Positions 33,736-44,718 of a DNA stretch of 64,000 nucleotides are shown here, piece after piece; within the stretch, counting starts at the first letter, position 1; every line of letters starts with the position of its first letter. The notes under the pieces are model-generated. The model saw nothing but the letters and a program-made list of their open reading frames with translations. It did not search any database and was not told where the DNA came from. The DNA is from Plantago ovata (Eukaryota; Streptophyta; Magnoliopsida; Lamiales; Plantaginaceae): NCBI GenBank assembly GCA_028274465.1, contig CM051455.1:124283462-124347461 (forward strand), in the 5' to 3' direction. Made by a program: the position numbers and the translations under genes.

Positions 33736-34535
33736 CAGTAGCATAACAAAAAGAGAAACAAAATGACTCACACGACTTCCCCAAACCTATTTGAAAGAAT
33801 AGGTTGGAGTACAAAATTCACGGAAAAGGAAAAATAAACTCACGATACGAAAAATGAAAAACAGAAACAAGCCTATGACGGTGAAATCCCCCTCCCCAAA
33901 CCTATTCGGAAGAATAGGTTATAAACAAAGGATCACACAACCTCACACTACCTCCTTCCTAGGCATTTAGCAATCTCAAAGCATGGTGAAGACTTGTTGC
34001 GTCTTAGGTACATAATTACTCGGGAAAACAGCCATAAGACCCTAACATGCATCATCCTATTACAAAGGCCTTCGTGAACCGCAGTAGAGAAAACACCACT
34101 AAGTGATGTCGAGACTACCAAGCTTAACTAAGTGCAATACATAAATGTGACAAGCCAAGTGAGAAAAACCTCAAACAAATTCATAGAGATGAAGCATACG
34201 ATTAATGGCATAGTTGGATGATCTACCCAATAAAAAAGTTCAAAAAATTCGGCAATAAACTCCATATAAAACATGCAAGACTATTCTAGGATGAATGTAG
34301 TGAAATGCAACCTAAAAAATCTAAGAAAGCAGTAAACGTGCAAATGCAAATGCAAACAAAGAACGAGATACTAATTGACACAAAGCCAAACAATACTTAA
34401 CATCATGGTTCACATCCCATCCCCCTTACGATTCTTAAGCTAGCCCCTAGCAAAAGAGAATGAGTAATAAGAAGTGATACTAGATGTTACCGAAAGGTTT
34501 GGCCTCGGTCGGCTGAGAGTGGACATGTGGAAGGA

Positions 34536-35840
34536 CTAATCATCGGGATGGTAGTCCCCATAAAAGTCACTCCACATGTCATTCATGAGCTCATTGGACT
34601 GTCGTAGAGCTTCCTGCTGTTGCTGGATGAGCTGTTGCTGCTCCCATATGTGCTGCCTATCCTCTCGGCGATGCTCCTCGAATATCTCCCAATCGCGGTT
34701 GTGCTGGACAATGTGCCTGTCGATGTCCTGTCGCATAGCCGCGTTGTTGGCATCAATTCTATCGAAACGGCCGTCGAGGTAGGTACGGAATTCAGAGAAG
34801 TCAAATCCTCCAGACCCCTGTGGTGCTCCAGGCGGTGCATGCTGTGCTTGATGGACAAACGGAATATCTGGGATAGGGGCTTCGCCAACATCGGCCTCCA
34901 TAGCATCCTCATGATCGGAATCATTTGGCTGGAACGGTGCTCCTACATCAGCAGCGGCTGCTATGGGGTTCCTCAACTGATACCTGTTGAGCTGTACCTC
35001 AATGGTCGAGGGTGAAAGGGCAGTGACCTCACAATCCCCCTCCTCAATATCATCGACCCCATGATATATGCAGTATGCTGTGATGAAGCTTGGGAAGATG
35101 AAAGGCTTCCTCTTCTTTTCCCAGTGGCGCTCGTACTCCTTATACATAATGTGCCCTATGTCGATTTGATGTCCGTCTATGAGGCAGTAGAGGAGCTCGG
35201 CGTAGTAGGGCTGAATCCATGTGTCATTCTTCCTCGGGATCAAGCCGGAGATGCAAAATTTCATCATCATCTTAGCCTCGATGCTAAGGTCGCTATAACT
35301 GATCCGTCCAGGTGCTGCCCCTACTTCCGGATATCGGTACTCCCTGTTGCAGATCACGTCGGTGATGTGTCTCCCTATCCCCCTAGCGGTCCTCGAATAC
35401 AAGTAGGCGTGGTCGCTTCCTGTGAATTCCAAGTTCCCGAAGTGGATGAAGGAAAAAATGTACTCTAGGTTCCATGGTATAATCAGGCCTTGGACTAGCA
35501 CCCCATTCTTCTCGTCGAGATCCGTGTATCCAGTGTAGAAATCTCGGAGGAGGCTCTCGTCATACCCTTTGAACCTGTTGGAACTGTACCATGCCCAATT
35601 CCTTTGTGACCCTAATCGTGACAGCGTCCTATATCCCGCTCTATCCGCCGCGGACTCAGGAATGTCAATCCTCCTATCTGGGATGATCGACCTTCCTCCG
35701 TCGGCCATCTCCGCCTCTAGCCTTTGCCGCACCTCTATCGCAGCGGCAGACAACTCGTACAAATCGTGAGATGGTTGGGAGCTTGATGCCACTCCCTTCC
35801 CCTTTTTGCTAGAGCCGGCTCTCCTTGTCCTCGGTGCCAT
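34536..35840 (-). CDS. Plant-transposon-protein-like ORF of retrotransposon 1
   Basis: An intact frame of 434 residues from MAPRTRRAGSSKKGKG (an ATG six codons further upstream is possible). The N-terminus is basic and serine-rich, like a nuclear localisation segment. The middle (roughly residues 90-270, ending in KRKPFIFPSFITAYCIYHGV) resembles the putative plant transposon protein (Transposase_32-type) domain often annotated in plant genomes and found in non-coding-pol LTR elements. The C-terminus (about 345-420) is a glutamine-rich coiled coil (EQQQLIQQQQEALRQ). The biochemical role is unknown. It is the only frame of the element and lies where an env-like or accessory ORF would. A diverged, broken relative is at 42600-43500 in retrotransposon 2. 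Confidence 0.7.
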   Translation of the reverse strand: MAPRTRRAGSSKKGKGVASSSQPSHDLYELSAAAIEVRQRLEAEMADGGRSIIPDRRIDIPESAADRAGYRTLSRLGSQRNWAWYSSNRFKGYDESLLRDFYTGYTDLDEKNGVLVQGLIIPWNLEYIFSFIHFGNLEFTGSDHAYLYSRTARGIGRHITDVICNREYRYPEVGAAPGRISYSDLSIEAKMMMKFCISGLIPRKNDTWIQPYYAELLYCLIDGHQIDIGHIMYKEYERHWEKKRKPFIFPSFITAYCIYHGVDDIEEGDCEVTALSPSTIEVQLNRYQLRNPIAAAADVGAPFQPNDSDHEDAMEADVGEAPIPDIPFVHQAQHAPPGAPQGSGGFDFSEFRTYLDGRFDRIDANNAAMRQDIDRHIVQHNRDWEIFEEHRREDRQHIWEQQQLIQQQQEALRQSNELMNDMWSDFYGDYHPDD

Positions 35841-36460
35841 GATTCCTACAAACAGCAATTAGTATCTTGTACCATGCAAAACAGACCTATGCAAATGTAA
35901 ATATACGAGTGATCAAACGAGTAATATTCACAAAAATCCAACCCCTCAAAATCCCAAAGCCTAGTCTAGCTAATTCATTACGCAACATATCATTGTAACT
36001 ACTACAATAACATATCACATTATGCTCTTGCTAACAACAAATGCCTTGAATCACAAGGTTCAATCCACACCATAAAAATCAAAAATGTAGCATAAATCCT
36101 CAAATTCATCAATCATGCATTCTAACAATACATCCATCGATATCATATCAATAAACACATGTTTAAGCATGGAATGAAAGTAAGAGAGACATTTCTCTAA
36201 CAAGACATATATCATCCAATTAGCAAAAATCTCAAATCATCAACCCAGGCCTAATTGAACATGTAATTGACAATGAATCACGAATCTAATCACATAAAAC
36301 ATCAACCCATACATCATACAAGCCTAATTGAAGCATAAATCAAAAAATCTCCAAATTGTAAAAATTAGGGTTCATGTGATAATACCTCAAATCCGGAAAT
36401 TGAATGAGCTAGGAAGAAATTTGTTCGGATAGAAAGATAGAGCATGCAACGGCGCCAATT

Positions 36461-37695
36461 TGATGAACCAGAATTTGTCAGATTCCAATTGATCAAATAA
36501 ATTTGTTATTTAGCCAAAGGCAATCCACAACTACAACGAAAACCGTAGTGTAGCAGTAGAATGACTCGAGTGTCGTTCTCTCAGGACTATAACTAGCTTT
36601 ATCTATTTAACAAGAGAATATAAAACAGCAGATAGATAGCAATAGGGGGTTTCTAGCAGATAATGGAGATTGGTGATAGTATGGTCCTTCTTAGCATAAC
36701 AGGTCGATAATCATGCATAAATTTCTCGGTCTTGCATAGAGATCTTTGATTCAATCTAGTGTCCTGTTGCAAACATTAAGCACTACGAAGATAATTTGGT
36801 CTGACAAGTCAACCACTATTGTCCTAACGTGTTCCGTAATTATTCAACACTACGAAGATAATTGGTCTGTGGGTCGCATAATAATTAATACAACATACGA
36901 TAATTTTGGTTACAACTGATCAACGAAATAAAGCAATGACACGGAGTATAATGCGCGATATAGCCATTAGCATGATTATCTTCCCTTCGCTAAGAATTCG
37001 CATACTACCACCAACGATAAGTTTAGCTACTCATAATAGGCATGCAATCAACAGAAATCATAGAATAAAACATGTTGAAAGAATATAAAATAAGTAGAAT
37101 AAAACTGTAAGATACAAAGTTACCGAAGGTTGTCAATCTCCGGATGATTGCGATCCTACGAGCTCCAAACTGCTATGAAAAAGTATCCCCTAAGCTACGG
37201 AACTCCCAGGACAGGCCCCGGGAAGTTCCTACCTAAAACTATAGAGAGAGGTGAGAGAGACGGTCTGGAAAGATATGATTTTCGGAAAAAAACTGAGCAC
37301 TATATATAGGCCCCGAAAAACTACGGGGCGGTTCGCCCCAGAGTATTCTCGTGGAATTTCCGCGTTTTCGACGCGTTTTTGGATTTCTTCACCTTTTCGG
37401 ACTCGGTTTCTGACTTCTAGTAGCCTTCTAACCTCCAGATTCGGCCCCTAGACTTCAAATCCTATCCGGAAACCTTCAGATACTCCAAATAGGCTTCTGG
37501 AACACCAATTCCTTGTAGACTTCAATATAATTGCCCGGAAATCTTCGAATTTCAACCAAAACCTGTAAAATAAAATCTAAAGGGAAACGTGACACTATTC
37601 TAATAAAATGTACTAAAATATAGCTAAATTAAAATAGAGGATAGCTAAAATAGGTGAAAAAGACTCGAATAAAAGTGTAAAATACACATTCATCA
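36461..37695 (-). repeat. 5' LTR of retrotransposon 1
   Basis: 1235 bp, TGATGAACC..TTCATCA. Differs from the partner LTR mainly by a 17-base deletion near 36875 and single changes. The primer site beside it (36447-36457) keeps only CAACGGCGCCA. Confidence 0.92.
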
Positions 37696-37700
37696 AGCTC

Positions 37701-39788
37701 AGCACAATTCTGAAGGACATACGAATGTGCAGCATTGTACTCCTTATCCGTCAGATATGCCACTTTTTCTTCACCATACGCCCTCCCCGAAACCTTAAAG
37801 ATTGATAGTGAAACTTTATGGTCCTCTTGCACTTGAAATGTGTCGGCATTTCTAGCCGCCCTAGATGTCTTCAAAGGGACCCCAGTGTCAAAGAAATAGG
37901 AGCAAAAAGTTGCAGTCTCTGCTCGAATGTATGCATTGGCAATCGATCCCTCAGGCTGAGCTTTGTTCTTCACATAATGCTTCAGCTTGCCTAAGTATCT
38001 GTTATAATATGTCTGTCATAATTAGATATACTATACAATTATGTGTCATATATGTTTGTAAATATGATACTAAAATATTTACCTCTCAAAGGGATACATC
38101 CAACGATACTGAACAGGTCCGGCTAGCAACGCCTCATCTGGTAGGTGAATGGGCAAGTGTTCCATGGAATCAAAGAAGCTAGGTGGAAAGATACGCTCGA
38201 GCTTGCACAGAATCACCGGTATGTTAGCCTTCATCGTCTTCAACACTTCAACCTCAACAGCCCGTGTGCATAGATTCTTGAAGAACAAGCTCAACTCGGT
38301 CAAGGCACTCCATACCGATCTATCTAAGAGCTGGCGAAATGCAATCGGGATGAGCCTCTCCATGAACACATGACAATCGTGGCTCTTCATCCCATACATC
38401 TTTGTCTTACTCGTGTCCACACACCGAGCAAATTTAGAAGCATAATTGTCGGGGAACTTCAACAACTTCACCCAATCAAAAAGTTCCGCTCTAGACTCTT
38501 TGGACAAAGTGTATTTAGCCTTCGGCCACTTGCCATCAGCATTCTTGTTTGACAGTCCGGGCCTCCTGCATAGAATATCCAACTCTTCCCTGGACCTAAC
38601 CGTGTCCTTTGTTTTGTTGGGAATTTCACAAATGGTGTTGAAGCAGTTCTCAAATACGTTCTTCTCAATATGCATGACATCCAAGATATGACGTATGCGA
38701 AGACTACTCCAATAAGGCAAATCCCATAGGATGCATCTCTTTTTCCATCCATACTCACTTTTGATATTCTCGTTATGCTCTTCCCACCCAACCTCAGTTA
38801 CTTTCTTGTACCCCAAGCGTTCTATAATAGCAAATTGTTGTGCACTTGTTAGTTCTTTAGGGGCCTTCTTCACCACCACTTTGTTCTTAAGAAACTGAGT
38901 CTTGTTCTTTCTGAACGGGTGTTCATCGTCTAGAAACCTACGATGACAATCAAACCAAGATTCCTTTCGACTCTTCGGCAGATAGTGTGAATCAACATCA
39001 TCCAGACAATGTGGACATGCCTTGTATCCGGATGTTTTCCTTCCAGACAACATGGAGTACGCAGGGAAATCACTGATGGTCCAGAGTAGTGCTGCTCTCA
39101 AGGTAAAGTTCATCTTTGTTGAGACATCGTATGTCGGGATACCATTCTCCCACAACTCTATAAGCTCCTTGATCAGTGGCTGCAAGAAAACATCTATCTT
39201 CTGTCCTGGATCATCCGACCCTGGCACCAGCACGGTCAAGAACATGAATGGTTCTTTCAAACAGTCACCCGGAGGCAAGTTGTAAGGTGTAAGCATCACT
39301 GGCCAGCACGAATACTTCCGTTCACTCCCAAACGGGTTGAAACCATCAGTACTAAGTCCCAATCTTACATTTCTAGACTGGGCTGCAAACTGTGGATATT
39401 TCACATCAAACTCTTTCCATGTCGGCGAGTCTGATGGGTGACCCATCTTACCCTCTTGGTCATCCGCGAATACTCTCTCCTTGTGCCAACGCGTCTTATA
39501 TGCACATGCATCTGATGCATACAACCTCTTCAGACGAGGACCTATAGGGAAGTACCACATTTTCTTGTGGGAGAGATTCTTCTTCTGTCGTTTCATTGTA
39601 GCGCCCTCCTTGTAACGACTATACCGGTCCTTCCCACAATGTTTACATTTCAACAAACCTTCATCCTCCCCCCAATAGATCATACACATACCCGGGCAGC
39701 AATCTATTTTCTCCCTAGGCAATCCCATCGCCTTCATCTTCTTCTGCGCCTGGTAATAGTTTGTTGGAACTAGGCTTCCTTCAGGCAT
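37701..39788 (-). pseudogene. CACTA transposase TNP2 (Transposase_21), interrupted
   Basis: Exon 38083-39788 and exon 37701-37998 (continued at 31701-31732). TNP2 cuts and joins the CACTA ends. Residues here counted from 39788: a C-x3-C..C-x2-C cluster (31-51, ending KCKHCGKDRY), the Transposase_21 core with HPSDSPTWKEFD, NVRLGLSTDGFNPFG (140-154), YKACPHC (255-261) and RHILDVMHIEKNVFENC (366-382), then DUF4218 from about 465 (MKSHDCHVFMERL) into exon 2 (YLGKLKHYVKNKAQPEGS). Acidic candidates are the D of TDGF and the D of DVMH. The N-terminus is cut off at 39793 by retrotransposon 2, and exon 2 is cut by retrotransposon 1. The remaining frame has no internal stop, so both insertions are younger than the gene's decay. 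The missing 5' part should lie past the gap. Confidence 0.88.
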
Positions 39789-39793
39789 AGCAT

Positions 39794-41097
39794 TGATGAA
39801 CGAGATTGTCAGACTCGAATAATCAAATAAATTTGTTATTTAGCCAAAGGCAAATCACAACTACAACGAAAACCGTAGTGTAGCAGTAGAATGACCACGA
39901 GTGTCGTTCTCTAAGGACTATAACTAGCTTTATCAAATCTAATTTAGAATATAAAAACAGCAGACGGAATAGCAAAGGTTTTTCTAACAGATAATGGAGA
40001 TTGGTGATAGTATGGTCCTTCAAAGCAGGTTAATAATCATGCGTAAATTCCTCGGTTTTGCATAGAGATCTTTGATCAATCAATTGTCCTATTGCAATCA
40101 TTAAACACTACGAAGATAAAGATACTGACAGGTCAACACTATTGTCCAATTGTGTTCCGTAATTATTCAACACTACGAAGATATAGATATGCATAGGTCG
40201 ACTAGGGTCCAATTGTGCATAATAATTAATCAACATACAAAGATATAGGCTGAGCCTGATCAACGAAATAAAGCAATAACACGGAGTATAATGCGCGATA
40301 TAGCCATTAGCACGATTATCAACCCTTCGCTAAGAATTCACATACTACCACCAACGATAAGTTTAGCTACTCATAGTTGTCATGCAATCAACAGAAATCA
40401 TAGAAGAAAACATGTTGAAAGATATATAAAAATAAGTAGAATAAACCGTAAGATACAATGTTACCGAAGGTTGTCAGTCTCCGAAGAATCGCGATCTTAC
40501 AAGCTCCAATCTGCTATGAAAAAGTATCTCCTAAGCTACGAACCCCCATAACAGGCTCTGGGAAGTTCCTACCTAAAACTACAGAGAGAGGTGAGAGAAT
40601 AGGTCTGGAAAAGTATGAATTTTGGAGAAAAACTGAGCAACTATATATAGGCCTCGAAATAGTGTGGGGCGAAGGGCCCCACACACCGGGCGATTCGCCT
40701 GGTGTGGGGCGATTCGCCCCACGTCCCGGGCGATTCGCCCGAGAGTAAATTTCGCGGAATTTCGCATTTTCGACGCGTTTTTGGATTTCTTCCCCTTTTC
40801 GGACTCGGTTTCTGACTTCTAGTGGCCTTCTAACCTCCAGATTCGACCCCTAGACTCCAAATCCTATCCGGAAACCTTCAGATACTCCAAATAGGCTTCT
40901 GGAACATCAATTCCGTGTCAACTTCAATATAATTGCCCTGAAATTCTCGTTTTTCAACCAAAACCTGTAAAATAAAATCTAAAGGGAAACGTGACACTAT
41001 TCTAATAAAATGCACTAAAATATAGCTAAATTAACATAGAGGATAGCTAAAATAGGTGAAAAAGACTCAAATGAAAGTGTAAAATACACATTCATCA
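39794..41097 (-). repeat. 3' LTR of retrotransposon 2
   Basis: 1304 bp, TGATGAACGAG..TTCATCA. TATA at 40641-40650. Right of it, at 40666-40743, an expanded set of GGGCGATTCGCCC-type palindromes makes this LTR longer than its relatives. Confidence 0.9.
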
Positions 41098-42599
41098 AAC
41101 TCCCCAAACCGAATCTTTGCTTGTCCTCAAGCAACTAAGCTAGACTCTAATGCAAAAAAACAATGCAACACATAAAATGGAGTCTCATGCCAAATAAAAT
41201 GAACTAATCTACTGAATCTATCAAAAAACATATGAACAAAAACCATATAAATCAAAGCATGAATATAGGTTGAAGGATACCTCGATTGACTTATACACAT
41301 CCACATAAGCACTTATGTCAAGACAAGATAGTCCCTCGTAACATTCTCTACCTGGACCTAGTCAGTGACGACGTAATGAGGCATGCTAAGATACGAATGG
41401 TGTTCCCGTGCCTATGAAACAGAGGACTTACTGTTGTTCACCAAGTTTAAGACTTTCCCTCAAAGAGGCCGAACCAGTACTGGCTCTCATCAAACGAAGG
41501 AGGGTCCCTATAAAAGATAACACTCCCCTATTCTACCCATCTCTTAAGTAAAGTCTTAAGCTATTCACCACTTCCTGAATGGCAGGACGAGGGTGGTCTA
41601 GAACAGATTACACTCAAACAAAAAGACAAAAATAGAAAATTACAACACGATTACGAACATTACAAGAATTGGAAAATGAGACACAACACTTTGCTAAACT
41701 GCTATTTGGCTTTCTTTTTTTGGACCCTTCCTTGCTTTTTTGGGGTCTTTTCTTTTTTTCTTTCCAGTTTCTTTTTTTCTTTTTTCTTCTTTTTTTCCTG
41801 GAATTTTTTTCTTTTTTTTTTCGATTTTTTTTGGCCAGCAGTAGCATAACAAAAGAGAAACAAAATGACTCACACAACTTCCCCAAGCCTATTCGAAAGA
41901 ATAGGTTGGAGTACAAAATTTACGGAAAAGGAAAAATAAACTCACAAAACGGGAATGAAAAACGAAAAACAAGTCTATGATGGTTTAACCCCCTCCACAA
42001 ACCTATTCGGAAGAATAGGTTATAAACAAAGGATCACACAATCTCTCACTACCTCCTTCCTAGGCATTTAGCAATCTCAAAGCATGGTGAAGACTTGTTG
42101 CCTCTTAGGTACATAATTACTCGGGAAAATAACCATAAGACCCTAACATGCATCATCCTATTATAAAGGCCTTCGTGAACCGCAGTAGAGAAAACATCAC
42201 TAAGTGATGTCGAGACTACCAAGCTTAACTAAGTGCAATACATAAATGTGACAAGCCAAGAGAGAAAAACCTCAAACAAATTCATAGAGATGAAGCATAC
42301 GATTAATGGCATAGTTAGTTGATCTACCTAATAAAAAAGTTCAAAAATCTGGCAATAAACTCCATATAAAACATGCAAGACTATCCTAGGATGAATGTAG
42401 TGAATGCAACCTATAAAATCTACGAAAACAGTAAACGTGCAAATGCAAACGGATAAAACATGCGAGGTACTATACTCAGCCTACCAATGTCAAGCTCCAA
42501 ACTAACAATACTAGATCACTTAAATCCCATCCCCCCTCATGAAATTAACGCTAGTCCCTAGCAGTAAGAAAATGAGGAAATAAGATGTGATACTAGATG

Positions 42600-43500
42600 T
42601 TACCCCATGGTTTGGCCTCGGTCGGCTGAGTATGCTGTTTGTGAGTTATTGGGACTGCTCTGGGAGCTTTATAGGGTGTCATCAGGTCTTCTGGTAGGCG
42701 TGGTAGTTTCAATTATAGGCCGGATAGGAACAACTCCTCCATTAGTATCATCATTGCCCGTATGGCCTTCATTGTCACTACTGTCACGCACATCCTCACC
42801 AGTAGAGTTGCAGTGTCGAGTAGAATCCTCAAGATTAGCCGCCGCTGTTATGGAATCCTCCATCCTGTAACCCTCCAATAGGTTGTGAGCTGTTGAAGGG
42901 GAAAGAGCAGTGGTATCAGGACCTCCCCCTCCAGCGTTTTACACCCTGAGGTGGTTACAGTAAGCTGCTCGGATACTCAGAAGTCTTCTACCATCTTTTC
43001 CAATGTCGACCACATTCTCTACGGTTGATCCGACTGATGTCTATATGATGCTCCCTTTAGAGGCAGTCAAGAGGCACCCCAACGAGGGGCTGGGCACCCA
43101 TGTCATTATGTTTTGGAACCAAGCTAGCGCTTCGGAACCTTCTAGCAACTGCGAACTCGAGATTGGATCCGTCGCGGCTAGATTGTCCCGGTGCCTTCCA
43201 GTTCACTTGAACTTTGCAGTTCTTGTGATGGATTGTTGACGTAATAATGCTATTTGTCCCTTCGGTGGTGCATGAATAGGCATAGGAGTCCTCACTCCAG
43301 GTGTACTCTAGCTCCTCCTCTTGGATAATCCACGACGTTGCTGCAAGAGCCCGTGGCTCGAACGCACATATAACGAGGTCACTCTTCTTAACATGGTTGT
43401 AATCGATCCCCCTCCAATACTTCATAGTAATCATACGGGAATGCTCCTTTCCCTTGGCATGGTCCCTACAAACAACAGTTAGTACCTCGTATGACACAAA
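42600..43500 (-). pseudogene. Broken accessory ORF of retrotransposon 2
   Basis: Flanks (gtttggcctcggtcggctgag on the left, the spacer on the right) align with those of the 434-residue frame of retrotransposon 1. A partial frame at 43057-43497 includes MITMKYWRGIDYNHVKKSD, EYTWSEDSYAYSCTTEG and WKAPGQSSRDGSNLEFAVAR, which look like the middle domain of a diverged relative of that protein. Multiple stops follow toward the C-terminus. Confidence 0.5.
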
Positions 43501-44718
43501 ACTGACTCATGCATATGCTAGTGTAAGAACGAAACACACAAGTGATAATCTCAACAATCGATCTCCCCAAACCTTATATGTCTAGCCTAGCTTCTTCAAC
43601 ATGCAACATACCAATGTAACTACTACATGTAATACATTACATTATGCTCTTGTTAGACAACCAATAACCTAGATCACTAGGCTCAATTCATACCATAGTA
43701 GCGAAAAATTCTAGCATCATAAATCCTCATACTCAACAATTAAGCATTCTATCATCAAATCCATCATCATTACATCAATAAACACAATTATAAGCAAGAA
43801 ATCAAAGATAAAGGCATATTGCATAACAAGATATATCATCTAGTAGCAAAATTCCCAAATCAACAATCCAAGCATAATTGAGCATGCAATTGATAGTAAA
43901 TAACGCTTCTAATCACACAAACAACCTACCCATGCATCAAATAAGCATAATTGAATCTCAAATTAGAAATCCCCCAAATTCGAAAATTAGGGTTCATAAG
44001 AAGATACCTCAGATCGGAAAATCTAATGAACTAGGGAGAAATGTGTTCAGATGAAAAGATAGATCACGTAATAGGCTTCGATTGAAGCTAAAGAACACTA
44101 AATTTGGTGAAGAAATGAAGAAGTTATGAAGTTTTGAATGTATTTTCGCAATTTTCGGGTCTTGGGGAGAAAGATTGGTTAGGTGATGAAGAAATGAGGT
44201 AAAGAAGGGGAGATCCGCGTTTTTTATCTCCAGAGGCCGTGGGGCGAGTCGCCCCACACGGGGCGATACGCCCCCCGCTCCCCGATGTGGAGAGACGGTC
44301 TTTTCGACAGAAAACGCGATTTTAATCCCCGAAACCAATTTTTTCATAAAACAACTCGAAAAATCTCACTCAAACATAACATAAGCACATACGACACAGA
44401 GATGAACAAATTCACATATGAGAAGCAAATTTTTCAAGAATGAATGCATGCAATAAAGCGGTAAAGAAAGCGATAAAAACTCCGGGTTGCCTCCCGGATA
44501 GCGCCATTGTTTAAAGTCTTTGACTCGACTCCTGTCTGTGCCTAGCTCTTCTTTCTACGGGTACTAGACTTCCCCTTCATTGATCTCCTCTTCATGCCAC
44601 GAACCTGTGAATAAGAAAGAACATAGGCTGCAAGACCACAGTAGTGAGTAGTGTAAGAATTATCAGCCGGATCAGGTGGATCAGATATGGCTTGCAACAC
44701 GTGTTGCTTGCCATCCAC

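Larger units (their letters stand above)
31733..37695 (-). mobile_element. LTR retrotransposon 1, gag-less deletion derivative
   Basis: LTRs at 31733-32984 and 36461-37695 flank a 3.5-kb interior. The target duplication AGCTC is perfect (31728-31732 and 37696-37700) and falls within a coding exon of the CACTA TNP2 gene. The 17-base length difference between the LTRs matches a single visible 17-base deletion in the right one, so the insertion is recent. Minus-strand order: 5' LTR, truncated primer site, one large frame (34536-35840), T-rich tract, polypurine tract (complement of aactccccaaacc, 32985-32997), 3' LTR. Compared with retrotransposon 2 the whole gag-protease region is missing, the deletion ending inside the primer site. 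Confidence 0.93.
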
